Source: Thermoplasmatota archaeon
GTDB taxonomy: Archaea > Thermoplasmatota > Thermoplasmata > UBA10834
Length of the DNA: 9,003 nucleotides
Assembly: GCA_030836605.1 (NCBI GenBank)
Contig: JAUPMC010000034.1
Location: 1-9,003 of the forward strand
Reading direction: 5' to 3'
The translations under genes were made by a program, and so were the position numbers. Positions 1 to 6,198 of the stretch are shown here, piece by piece. Below the pieces are notes generated by a model. The model was not told where the DNA came from. It did not search any database and worked only from the letters and a program-made list of their open reading frames with translations. Every line of letters starts with the position of its first letter. Position 1 is the stretch's first letter.

Positions 1-1
1 G

Positions 2-1351
2 GTCGGGGTGCTCGTCCACAGCCCTCCCGTGCGAGACCTGATCGAGAGCGTTGGTTGTGTCCGGGCGAAGGACGGGAAGAGGACGCTCATCCCTGAGGCG
101 GTCGTGGATTCCGCCATCGCGGACGCGAGCAAGTCCGTGCTTCTCGCCTCCAGGGACGGGAAGCACGACATAAGGGTCCCGGCAGGAAGGGTCCATGTCG
201 CGAACGGCGGGGAGGGCGTCTTCGTCAAGAACCTCGTAACGGGGGAGTCGCGGTCTGCGAGCTCCGACGACCTCAGGGACTTCGCCATCATCGTCAACGA
301 GCTGCCGGAGCTCGACTTCTTCTGGCCCATGGTCGGGGCCCTGGAGCAGCCCGTGCGCCTGAAGGGGATCACGGAGCTGAAGGTGTCGTTGACGTTCACG
401 ACGAAGCACGTCCAGGCCATGTCCACGGACGCCGAGGAGGCGAGGTGGATGGTCGAGCTCGCGTCCGGACTCACGGGGGGCGAGGAGGAGCTGGCCAAGA
501 GGCCCATCTTCTCAGCGGTCGAGTGCCCGATATCACCCCTCACGTTCGAGAAGGGGCTCGTGGAGGCGCAGGTCGAGCTCGCCCGGGCCGGAATACCAGT
601 CGTGGCTATGTCCGCGTCCGTCACCGGGCTCACATCGCCGATAACGGCCTCGGGGACCATCGCGCAGATGAACGCCGAGAACCTTGCGAGCCTGGTCATC
701 TCGCAGGCAGCCAAGAAAGGGGCGCCGTTCGTCTACAGCATCGACTCCTCCCCGGGAGACCTCAAGACAGGTTCGATAGACTACGGAGCGCTGGAGGTCC
801 CGCTGATCAGGACGGGGGCGGGGGAGATGGGCAGGTCGTATGGGTTGCCCACGATGGTAGCCGGGATTGGGCTCGAGAACCTGACGCACAAGATGGTGAA
901 CGAGTGGGAGGGCGTGCCCCACGTGTCCATCCAGTCGATGGTACCCTCCGACCTCGGCGCCGGGTTCGGCGGCATAGACATGGCGACGGGTGCGTCCTTC
1001 GAGCAGCTCGTGGCCGACGCATGGGTCTGGCGCGTCGCGAGGGAGTTCGCCAGGGACTTCGACACTGGAGACGAGGCGATCTCGTTCGAGACGATCAGGG
1101 ACGCTGGGCTCGACGGCAACTTCCTCGGGAAGAGACACACGGTCTCACGGTTCAGGAAAGAGATCATCGGCTCCGCGGTCCCGGAGGCCTCCCTGGGCGT
1201 GAGGATGAGGGAGGGGTCGCCGGGAGACCTCATCCGGAGGGCGCACGAGGAGGCGAGGAGGATCCTGTCGAGGCCGAAGACACCTCTCGTGACCAGGGAG
1301 GAGGCGGCCAAGATGGACCGTTGCCTCAGGGAGCGCCCGGGCCGCGCGTAG
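2..1351 (+). CDS. Trimethylamine methyltransferase family (MttB/COG5598) protein, pyrrolysine-free, 5'-truncated
   Basis: This is the C-terminal part of a corrinoid-dependent methyltransferase of the MttB superfamily. The frame is open to the left edge, so the GTG at 8 is probably internal and roughly 40-60 N-terminal residues are missing (MttB is about 495 aa). Family-typical stretches are KRPIFSAVECPISPL (about nt 497-541), YGLPTMVAG (839-865) and a C-terminal region resembling the end of MttB. In MttB the residue after this VAG is pyrrolysine, encoded by in-frame TAG; here it is Ile (ATT, 866-868). Known members without pyrrolysine demethylate quaternary amines such as glycine betaine, proline betaine or carnitine and pass the methyl group to a corrinoid protein. 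The substrate cannot be read from the sequence, and any partner corrinoid gene would lie outside the window. The gene ends in TAG, 24 bases before the convergent tRNA gene. Family is secure; substrate is unknown. Confidence 0.9.
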   Translation, partial: VGVLVHSPPVRDLIESVGCVRAKDGKRTLIPEAVVDSAIADASKSVLLASRDGKHDIRVPAGRVHVANGGEGVFVKNLVTGESRSASSDDLRDFAIIVNELPELDFFWPMVGALEQPVRLKGITELKVSLTFTTKHVQAMSTDAEEARWMVELASGLTGGEEELAKRPIFSAVECPISPLTFEKGLVEAQVELARAGIPVVAMSASVTGLTSPITASGTIAQMNAENLASLVISQAAKKGAPFVYSIDSSPGDLKTGSIDYGALEVPLIRTGAGEMGRSYGLPTMVAGIGLENLTHKMVNEWEGVPHVSIQSMVPSDLGAGFGGIDMATGASFEQLVADAWVWRVAREFARDFDTGDEAISFETIRDAGLDGNFLGKRHTVSRFRKEIIGSAVPEASLGVRMREGSPGDLIRRAHEEARRILSRPKTPLVTREEAAKMDRCLRERPGRA

Positions 1352-1375
1352 GCGTGGCGATTCAGAAAGGGGATG

Positions 1376-1449
1376 CGCCCGAGCTGGGATTCGAACCCAG
1401 GTCCGAAGCTCCGCAGGCTTCTAGGATATCCAAGCTACCCCACTCGGGC
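1376..1449 (-). tRNA. tRNA-Arg (anticodon GCG)
   Basis: The minus strand folds into a 74-nt cloverleaf. The acceptor stem is GCCCGAG/CTCGGGC with discriminator G. The T arm is CTGGG-TTCGAAT-CCCAG. The anticodon stem is GAAGC/GCTTC around the 7-nt loop CTGCGGA, which gives anticodon GCG reading CGC and CGU. The D arm (GGGT, AGCTTGGAT loop) is weaker and needs a G-T pair or a 13-22 mismatch. The variable loop is GGAC (4 nt). There is no intron. CCA is not encoded: the discriminator is followed by CA then TCCCC. The gene lies between the converging methyltransferase gene and the end of the ABC operon, which is transcribed in the same direction. A possible TATA element lies about 40 bases upstream. 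Confidence 0.93.
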
Positions 1450-1484
1450 AATCCGTGTGACCGGCACCCTCCATGAGGGCATCG

Positions 1485-1496
1485 GTAGAAATACCT
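1485..1496 (-). promoter_or_regulatory. Possible TATA region for the tRNA-Arg gene
   Basis: On the minus strand this reads GGTATTTCTACC, the only AT-rich patch in the 64 bases between the ABC permease stop and the tRNA. Its centre is about 41 bases before the tRNA 5' end, which suits an archaeal TATA box with a short 5' leader. It also lies in a small inverted repeat (GGTAG, then 6 nt, then CTACC). The match is weak and rests mainly on position. Confidence 0.35.
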
Positions 1497-1513
1497 ACCC
1501 ATGGCCCCAGGAC

Positions 1514-2392
1514 CTAGTAAGTGCTCGTCCAGTCTATCTTGCCCTTCCTGCGGGCGACGCCGTCGGCGTACTTGAACACCGCCATGGACAGCGCGAAGAA
1601 CACGGCGGTCGATATCGCCAAATAGACCATGATGTAGAGGTCGCTGATGCCGCTCAGGCCCGTGACGTCGACGCCGGCGACGGACCCCAGCTCGGCCATC
1701 GCGTCCGGCATCAGGGCGCGTCTCATCGAGTCCATCCAATAGGTGACTGGAAGGATCTTCGATATCGACTGTGCCCATGTCGGCAGCGCGGTGATGGGGA
1801 ATATGATGCCGCTCATGACGTAGAACACGCCGGCGACGCCCTCGTTTATCCCGATCGAGTGCCTCGCGGTCAGGAACGTTATCCCGCCGAGGGCCAGCCC
1901 GAGCACGCATATGCAGCTCATGCCGAGCGCGGTGGACCCTAGGAGCAGCAGCCAGTCCACGTCCCAGAGGGATATGTCCACGCCCAGCGCGAGCACGCCG
2001 AACGCGAGCGTGATGATGACGCCTGCGGTGGTGATCGCGATCTTGATGGCCGACCGGCCCAGGATGTAGGCGTAGAATTTGATCGGCGCGATGTACACCT
2101 GCTTCAGGGACATGTAGTGCTCCCTGTCGTCGTGTATGATCCAGGTCACCCCGAACAGCACCTCGGCTATGTACATGTACAACGCGCTCCCGACGTACAT
2201 GTAAGAGAAGTACGCGTTGTCCGTGTTCCCGCCCGTGACGATCATGTACATGAACACGAGTATGAGCGTCGCGCTGATCGGCTTCACTATCGAGTAGGTG
2301 GCGAACAGGAACGGGTCCGCCCAGTTCGCCTCCATCTCCCAGCCGAGCCACGCGGCGTTCTTGATCGTCCGCAGGTCGTTCATCACTGCCAT
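1514..2392 (-). CDS. ABC-2 type transporter permease (second permease of the operon)
   Basis: A 292-residue integral membrane protein, probably the second half of the membrane channel of an ABC exporter driven by the ATPase two genes upstream. Hydrophobic segments lie at about residues 29-52, 62-86, 112-137, 145-175, 183-204 and 251-274, the six-helix pattern of ABC-2 permeases. FYVMSGIIFPITALP before the last loop matches the conserved late segment of that family. The start is uncertain: the ATG at 2392 (MAVMNDL) has GGGAGG about 11 bases upstream, while the ATG at 2383 (MNDL) overlaps the previous stop as TGATG and gives 289 aa. Upstream in-frame codons lie inside the preceding gene and are unlikely starts. 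The gene ends in TAG. The transported substrate cannot be predicted. Confidence 0.88.
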   Translation of the reverse strand: MAVMNDLRTIKNAAWLGWEMEANWADPFLFATYSIVKPISATLILVFMYMIVTGGNTDNAYFSYMYVGSALYMYIAEVLFGVTWIIHDDREHYMSLKQVYIAPIKFYAYILGRSAIKIAITTAGVIITLAFGVLALGVDISLWDVDWLLLLGSTALGMSCICVLGLALGGITFLTARHSIGINEGVAGVFYVMSGIIFPITALPTWAQSISKILPVTYWMDSMRRALMPDAMAELGSVAGVDVTGLSGISDLYIMVYLAISTAVFFALSMAVFKYADGVARRKGKIDWTSTY

Positions 2393-3204
2393 CTGAGCGT
2401 CAGCCTCCCAGTGGCCTTCCCGAGGTACTCCATGTACCTGAGCGAGTAATGCGCGAGGACCATGAACAACGCGCACAGGCCCACGAGCAGCGCGAGCTCT
2501 GCCTCCAGCGAGAGGAAGGCGTCCTCCGCCCCTGCCGTGAAGAACAGCTGCCTCAGGGCGTCAAGGCCCAGCGTGATGGGTATGACCGAGGCGCCGGCCG
2601 CGACCGCCGCGCCCAGGAACTTCACTGGGAAGTAGAACCCGGACGCGAGGTAGACCGGGTCCGTCAGGAGGTTCGACAGGTGGTGCGCCTCCCTCCCGAA
2701 CAGCATGTAGAGCGAGGCGAACATCATGCCCATGCCATAGAGGGCGACCATCGTCGCGAGGAATATCGCGATGAGCATCAGAGGGTCGACCACGTCGAAC
2801 GCGATGTTGAATATGAACGCGCCGATGACGAGCGTGGACGCCGCGTTGACCGTCGTGGAGAGCATGCCCCCCAGGGCCATGCCCGCGAGGATGGACATCC
2901 TCGAGGTCGGGGCGATCATGTACAGCTGCAGGTTCCCGGTCTCCTTCTCCCAGTAGAACTGGGCGGCCATGGACCAGAGCACGTTCAGCCAGAAGGCGGT
3001 CATCGCGCCCCCCAGGACAACGTACCCGATCAGCTCCTCCCTGGCGTCCATGAACTGATAGACATACGCGAAGGCCGCGACGGTGAACAGCGGCAGCACG
3101 ACCTCGAAGAAGACCCAGCTGGGCTCCCGGATGGCGCCGATGACACGGGGATACGCCCGCCCCTTGATCGCCCTCAGGTTCTTAATGACCCAGCCGTCGG
3201 TCAT
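2383..3204 (-). CDS. ABC-2 type transporter permease (first permease of the operon)
   Basis: A 273-residue membrane protein of the ABC-2 family, probably forming a heterodimeric channel with the product of the next gene. Hydrophobic segments are at about residues 30-50, 57-80, 103-135, 139-169, 183-212 and 233-253. Family-like stretches are WEKETGNLQLYMIAPTSRMS at about 85-104, a cytoplasmic loop typical of DrrB-like permeases, and LASGFYFPV at about 186-194. The ATG at 3204 overlaps the TGA stop of the ATPase gene by four bases (ATGA), so translation is probably coupled. Its own TGA overlaps the start region of the next permease. It diverges strongly in sequence from its partner permease, so it is not a recent duplicate. 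Cargo is unknown. Confidence 0.88.
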   Translation of the reverse strand: MTDGWVIKNLRAIKGRAYPRVIGAIREPSWVFFEVVLPLFTVAAFAYVYQFMDAREELIGYVVLGGAMTAFWLNVLWSMAAQFYWEKETGNLQLYMIAPTSRMSILAGMALGGMLSTTVNAASTLVIGAFIFNIAFDVVDPLMLIAIFLATMVALYGMGMMFASLYMLFGREAHHLSNLLTDPVYLASGFYFPVKFLGAAVAAGASVIPITLGLDALRQLFFTAGAEDAFLSLEAELALLVGLCALFMVLAHYSLRYMEYLGKATGRLTLRWQ

Positions 3205-4184
3205 TCCAACCCCTTGCCGACCATCTTGATGAACACGTCCTCGAGTGTGGGCTCGGTCTTCTGGAGCGACTCGATCCTCGAGCCCTGGCCCAGGACAGCC
3301 GAGACGATGTCGGATACGCCCGACTCGTCCCTCATCACGAACCTCAGCTTCGTGAGCCCCTTCTCCCCGTCCTCGGTGAACGTGAAGCTCTCGACGCCCG
3401 GGAATGTCTTGAACACGGCCGTGTCCTTCAGCCTGGTCACGTCCATGCTCAGGGTCGTGTTCATCCGGACCATCTTCTTGAGCCGTTCAGGGCTGTCGCA
3501 CGCGAGTATCCTGCCGTTGTCGATGATCGCGATCCTGTCGCACAGCTCGTCCGCCTCGGCCATGTAGTGGGTCGTGAGCACGACCGTCTTCTTCGGGTGG
3601 TCCTTGAGCCAGTCGAGTATGTAGGTCCTGATGACCCTCGACGCGTTGACGTCGAGCCCGAGCGTCGGCTCGTCCAGGAATATGATGTCCGGGTCGGTGA
3701 CGAAGCCCCGGATGACATTCATCTTCTGCCTCTGGCCTGTGGAGAGCGTCCTCACCTTCGCGTCCTTCTTGTCGAGGAGGCCGAACTCCCCGAGCATGTC
3801 GTCTATCCGCTGGAGAGCGACCTTGCTCTTGATGCCGTAGAACTGCGAGAACATCCACAGGTTCTCCTTGACCGTGAGGAGCCCGTAGCCGGAGATCTCG
3901 CCCCCGGAGACCATGTTGATCCTCTGCCGCACAGCGTTGAACTGCGTCTCCACGTCCAGGCCGGCCACGTAAGCCTTGCCGGATGTGGGCAGCAGAAGAG
4001 TGCTCAGTATCTTGAGCAGGGTCGTCTTGCCCGCGCCGTTGGGCCCGAGTATGCCGAACAGCTCCCCCTGCTCGATCCTCAGGTCGACGGACTCGAGGGC
4101 TCTCACTGTGCTGCCCTCTTTCTTCTTCTTGGGCTCGAACACCCTTGTCAGGGCCTCTGTCCTGACGGCTGGTTCTTGGTCCAT
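3201..4184 (-). CDS. ABC transporter ATP-binding protein (DrrA-like exporter ATPase)
   Basis: A 327-residue cytoplasmic ATPase that would power the two permeases encoded directly downstream. Walker A is GPNGAGKT (residues 47-54), the signature is LSTGQ (147-151), Walker B with catalytic Glu is IIFLDEP (167-173), the D-loop is in TLGLD, and the H-loop His is about residue 206 in LTTHYMAEAD. About 100 further residues form a C-terminal domain of the kind found in drug and lipid exporter ATPases. The Q-loop position reads INMVSGGE, with no glutamine where it is usual. I chose the ATG at 4184 because AAGGGTG sits just upstream and the likely TATA box at 4224-4231 puts the transcript start near 4203. 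That rules out the upstream in-frame GTG at 4211. The stop overlaps the permease start, making a three-gene operon. Confidence 0.93.
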   Translation of the reverse strand: MDQEPAVRTEALTRVFEPKKKKEGSTVRALESVDLRIEQGELFGILGPNGAGKTTLLKILSTLLLPTSGKAYVAGLDVETQFNAVRQRINMVSGGEISGYGLLTVKENLWMFSQFYGIKSKVALQRIDDMLGEFGLLDKKDAKVRTLSTGQRQKMNVIRGFVTDPDIIFLDEPTLGLDVNASRVIRTYILDWLKDHPKKTVVLTTHYMAEADELCDRIAIIDNGRILACDSPERLKKMVRMNTTLSMDVTRLKDTAVFKTFPGVESFTFTEDGEKGLTKLRFVMRDESGVSDIVSAVLGQGSRIESLQKTEPTLEDVFIKMVGKGLE

Positions 4185-4223
4185 TCTTGCACCCTTCTTG
4201 CGTGTAGGCACCGAATGTTACGT

Positions 4224-4231
4224 ACATATGT
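4224..4231 (-). promoter_or_regulatory. Likely TATA box of the ABC exporter operon
   Basis: The minus strand reads CGAAC then ACATATGT, a plausible BRE plus TATA-like element. A start about 25 bases downstream falls near 4203, leaving a leader of about 19 bases before the ATG at 4184 that contains AAGGGTG. The element is itself a perfect 8-bp palindrome and is one copy of the duplicated motif described separately, so a regulator binding there would compete with TBP. The match to the archaeal consensus is only moderate. Confidence 0.5.
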
Positions 4232-4267
4232 GTTCGTTTGGCAGTACACATATGTCCATTTGGCAGT
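4224..4267. repeat. Tandem duplicated motif (ACATATGT ... TTTGGCAGT, two copies), putative operator
   Basis: Two imperfect direct repeats lie head to tail. ACATATGT occurs at 4224-4231 and 4248-4255 (24 bases apart), and TTTGGCAGT at 4237-4245 and 4259-4267 (22 bases apart). ACATATGT is a perfect palindrome; a degenerate third start (CATAT) follows at 4269-4273. The block lies directly before the ABC operon and overlaps its probable TATA box. This placement suggests operators for a dimeric regulator, but no regulator gene is in the window. The spacing of about two helical turns would put bound dimers on nearly the same face of the DNA. Confidence 0.6.
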
Positions 4268-4375
4268 TCATATCCCGCGAGGCGGCCACGGATCGAATGC
4301 ACGAGATGGCGCACAAAACCAATGTGGCATCTAGGAAAATTCCCGACGCGGGGCGCGCGACAGAAGGCCCGTCCC

Positions 4376-4567
4376 TCAGGCCTCGTAGTGCGTGCGGTAC
4401 CTCGTCACGTAGCCGGCGATCTTGTTCCTCATCGAGATGTAACGCACATCGGTGAGCTTGGCAACCATCTGCTTGTTGTGCTGGTAGTCCTCGTTGAACT
4501 GGTCAGGATACTTCTGGACCAGTTCGATGGCTACCCGCTTGATGTACGTCGGTCTGATGTTGCCCAT
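4376..4567 (-). CDS. rps17e: 30S ribosomal protein S17e (eS17)
   Basis: A 63-residue basic protein, full length for archaeal S17e, a component of the small ribosomal subunit shared by archaea and eukaryotes. MGNIRPTYIKRVAIEL at the N terminus and RNKIAGYVTRY near the C terminus are the hallmark stretches of the family. The ATG at 4567 is the start: AGGTGA lies five bases upstream, and the in-frame GTG nine bases earlier is itself part of that ribosome binding site. A strong TATA box at 4602-4610 lies about 40 bases upstream, so the gene has its own promoter although it follows thyX on the same strand by 87 bases. The 191 bases between it and the ABC ATPase start hold that operon's promoter and repeats. 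Confidence 0.97.
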   Translation of the reverse strand: MGNIRPTYIKRVAIELVQKYPDQFNEDYQHNKQMVAKLTDVRYISMRNKIAGYVTRYRTHYEA

Positions 4568-4601
4568 AAGACTCACCTTGGGAGACTCGGAACGGTCAGG
4601 G

Positions 4602-4610
4602 TATATATAT
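4602..4610 (-). promoter_or_regulatory. TATA box of rps17e
   Basis: The minus strand reads CCATATATATACCC. It is the strongest TATA element in the window. Centred about 39 bases before the ATG, it predicts transcription from about 4581 and a leader of about 14 bases carrying the AGGTGA ribosome binding site. Confidence 0.75.
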
Positions 4611-4654
4611 GGTTTGCGTATCGCGCCGCCCCCGCTGTCGGGGCATCCAGCAGG

Positions 4655-5380
4655 TCAATCCGTGGGCTTGGCGCTCTCGACCATCAACTCCTCCTCCGAC
4701 GGCAGGACGCCCTTCTTGTAGGGCTTGCCGCAGGAGTAGTCCCCCTCGGGGCACGGGCCGCGGAAGCACGGCGGGCCCGCGTCCTCGAACAGTATCGGGG
4801 CCGCCTCCTTCGCCTCCGAGAGCATCTTCCAGGCCATCATGCGTATCTCCCACTGGGCCCTCCGGCAGCACCTGAGGCTGAACAGGTGCCAGAGCTCCCT
4901 GGCGTTCATCGTGACGGTGATGTTCGTCTGGCACGCGTTCGGGAGCACATACCTCGCGTCCTCCTTCGGGACCGTCTTCGCCAGCAGCCTGTAGGCCTTC
5001 CAGGCGTTGTCCATGGCCTCCGAGAAGGCCTTCCGGGCCTCCGGGTCGCCCGCTATAGACGGCGGGAAGACATACTCCGCCTTGGACATGCCGACATATC
5101 TCTGGCTCTGCTGCGAGTATGACGCAATCCTGTGCCTCACGAGCTGGTGCGTCAGGGACCGGGACACGCCCTCGACCGAGAATGTGAAGTGCGCGTGCTC
5201 GACGACGGACAGGTGCCCCATCCCGACGACCTTCTTGATCATCTTCTTGGCGCGCTCGTCGGTCGTCCCGTCGAACAGCTCGCCCGCGCCCTGCTCCGAG
5301 TAGCACGACTGCGCGGCGGCGGCGCATATCCTGTCGGGGTTCTTTGTATGGTTGAGCAGCCTGACCTTCAAATCACTCAC
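4655..5380 (-). CDS. thyX: Flavin-dependent thymidylate synthase ThyX
   Basis: ThyX makes dTMP from dUMP using methylenetetrahydrofolate or the archaeal pterin equivalent, with FAD and NAD(P)H. The 241 residues include GHLSVVEHAHFTF (about 55-67), typical of the FAD-binding region, and the ThyX motif RHRxxSxxxxSxR as RHRIASYSQQSQR (82-94). A cysteine-rich tail, GPPCFRGPCPEGDYSCG, also occurs in some archaeal and clostridial ThyX proteins. The start is GTG at 5380: a good BRE/TATA (CGGAAAG then CATTTATCC) at about 5409-5426 predicts transcription near 5387. The in-frame GTG at 5440 lies upstream of that TATA box and inside the end of the TraB gene, so it is not used. The message would have a leader of only about 7 bases. 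The gene ends in TGA. Confidence 0.96.
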   Translation of the reverse strand: MSDLKVRLLNHTKNPDRICAAAAQSCYSEQGAGELFDGTTDERAKKMIKKVVGMGHLSVVEHAHFTFSVEGVSRSLTHQLVRHRIASYSQQSQRYVGMSKAEYVFPPSIAGDPEARKAFSEAMDNAWKAYRLLAKTVPKEDARYVLPNACQTNITVTMNARELWHLFSLRCCRRAQWEIRMMAWKMLSEAKEAAPILFEDAGPPCFRGPCPEGDYSCGKPYKKGVLPSEEELMVESAKPTD

Positions 5381-5408
5381 GCACGGCCTGCTCCAAACGG
5401 CCTCTTCC

Positions 5409-5426
5409 GGATAAATGCTTTCCGAG
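5409..5426 (-). promoter_or_regulatory. BRE and TATA box of thyX
   Basis: The minus strand reads CTCGGAAAGCATTTATCC: an A-rich BRE followed by a TATA element about 25 bases before a predicted start near 5387. It lies in the 56-base gap after the TraB-family gene and shows that thyX is transcribed from its own, almost leaderless, promoter. Confidence 0.7.
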
Positions 5427-5436
5427 GGGGTCGGCG

Positions 5437-6144
5437 TCACTGCCTCACATAGTAACTGAAGGAGTACTCCCCGCCCGTCGTCGCCTGCTCAGGCTCCGTC
5501 CTGCGCAGCTCCTTGAGCCTGACGGTCTCGACCGGCCGGTCCCCCAGGGCCTCCACGAGGCCCTGCATGTGCCCGTCGCCGACGACCGCGAGCACGTTCT
5601 CGTGCTGGGACGCTATGGCCGCTATCCTGGCGGCCATGTGCTTGTTCCTGTCATCTATGAGGACCCTCTTGACGCTCGGAAAATCGGCCCCGAGGGTCTC
5701 GAGATACTCCACGTCCTGCTCCTCGTACCTGGCCAACTCCGCCTCGACCTTCTCCTTCGAGGCGACCAGGCCCACGAGCGACCCGAACATGAGCTCGACC
5801 TTCTCCTTGAGGGTCATCACCTTCCAGAGCTTCCCGAAGACCATGGCGGCGTCCATGTCTATGAGCGCCACCTTGGCGCCTATCTCCCGCGCGGCGGAGG
5901 CGGCCGCGAGCATCTCGGCGCCCGCCTCGGAGCCGAATTTCGAGGCCATGCGGCGCTGAATCCGCGCGAGGAGCATGTACTGGACAGGGACGCGCCCGAC
6001 CCTCCCCTTCTCGCGGTTCAGGAGCGCGCTGTACCTCGCGGAGTCGAGCTCGAGGCAGACGACCTCCGGGCGGCGGGAGAGTATCATCGCCCGGACCTGC
6101 TCGGATATGACGAACACGTGGCCGACGCCAACGAGGGTGATCAT
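5437..6144 (-). CDS. TraB/PrgY family protein (short form)
   Basis: A 235-residue protein of the TraB/PrgY/GumN family, whose fold is related to Tiki metalloproteases; PrgY is implicated in breaking down peptide pheromone. Family landmarks are GVGHVFVISEQV with His at residue 9, EVVCLELDSARY (27-38), DDRNKHM around residues 164-170, and VVGDGH with His 192. These His and acidic residues are the likely metal-site candidates. Archaeal members are often near 390 aa with C-terminal membrane segments; this one stops after the catalytic-type domain and shows no clear membrane helix, so it is probably cytoplasmic. The ATG at 6144 is chosen because the frame then opens with the family's first motif; upstream codons overlap the divergent phosphatase gene. 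A shared promoter 20-30 bases away predicts a leader of about 3 bases. Its function in archaea is not established. Confidence 0.88.
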   Translation of the reverse strand: MITLVGVGHVFVISEQVRAMILSRRPEVVCLELDSARYSALLNREKGRVGRVPVQYMLLARIQRRMASKFGSEAGAEMLAAASAAREIGAKVALIDMDAAMVFGKLWKVMTLKEKVELMFGSLVGLVASKEKVEAELARYEEQDVEYLETLGADFPSVKRVLIDDRNKHMAARIAAIASQHENVLAVVGDGHMQGLVEALGDRPVETVRLKELRRTEPEQATTGGEYSFSYYVRQ

Positions 6145-6149
6145 GACGG

Positions 6150-6195
6150 CCGGCCATCGTGGGATGCGTTTAATAACCCTTCGTGCGATGGCCGG
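6150..6195. promoter_or_regulatory. Mirror-symmetric divergent promoter with 10-bp inverted repeat (TraB gene / HAD gene)
   Basis: The arms CCGGCCATCG (6150-6159) and CGATGGCCGG (6186-6195) form a perfect inverted repeat separated by 26 bases. TTTAATAA (6169-6176) sits exactly at its centre of symmetry (6172.5). It reads as a TATA element on both strands. A start 25 bases to either side falls near 6147 and 6198, right at the ATG (6144) and GTG (6199) of the two divergent genes, so both messages would be leaderless or nearly so. Each arm covers the space between TATA box and start, where a repressor would block both genes. The arrangement is visible; regulation is inferred. Confidence 0.65.
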
Positions 6196-6198
6196 ACC

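Noticed and set aside
1352..1375. Terminator between the methyltransferase gene and the tRNA
   Set aside because: The 24-base gap has no T-run or stable hairpin.
1349..1476. Read-through of the methyltransferase TAG as pyrrolysine
   Set aside because: The frame beyond runs straight into the tRNA-Arg gene, the protein already ends at the expected family C terminus, and the catalytic position is filled by Ile.
2449..3567. 372-codon plus-strand open frame antisense to the ABC genes
   Set aside because: Its composition (very rich in Glu, Arg, His, Gly) is typical of GC-rich shadow frames, while the minus strand encodes clear ABC-2 permease and ATPase families.
4185..4211. Upstream GTG start at 4211 for the ABC ATPase
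   Set aside because: It lies only about 13 bases from the probable TATA box, upstream of the predicted transcript start; the ATG at 4184 has a ribosome binding site.
4224..4273. CRISPR-like repeat
   Set aside because: Only two full, imperfect copies with no spacers; the position at a promoter fits an operator better.
4313..4340. T-tract terminator after rps17e
   Set aside because: Only short runs of four T on the minus strand (GGTTTTG, GAATTTTCC) and no convincing stem; too weak to annotate.
5381..5440. N-terminal extension of ThyX to the GTG at 5440
   Set aside because: The extension spans the thyX TATA box and the end of the TraB gene and lacks ThyX-like sequence.
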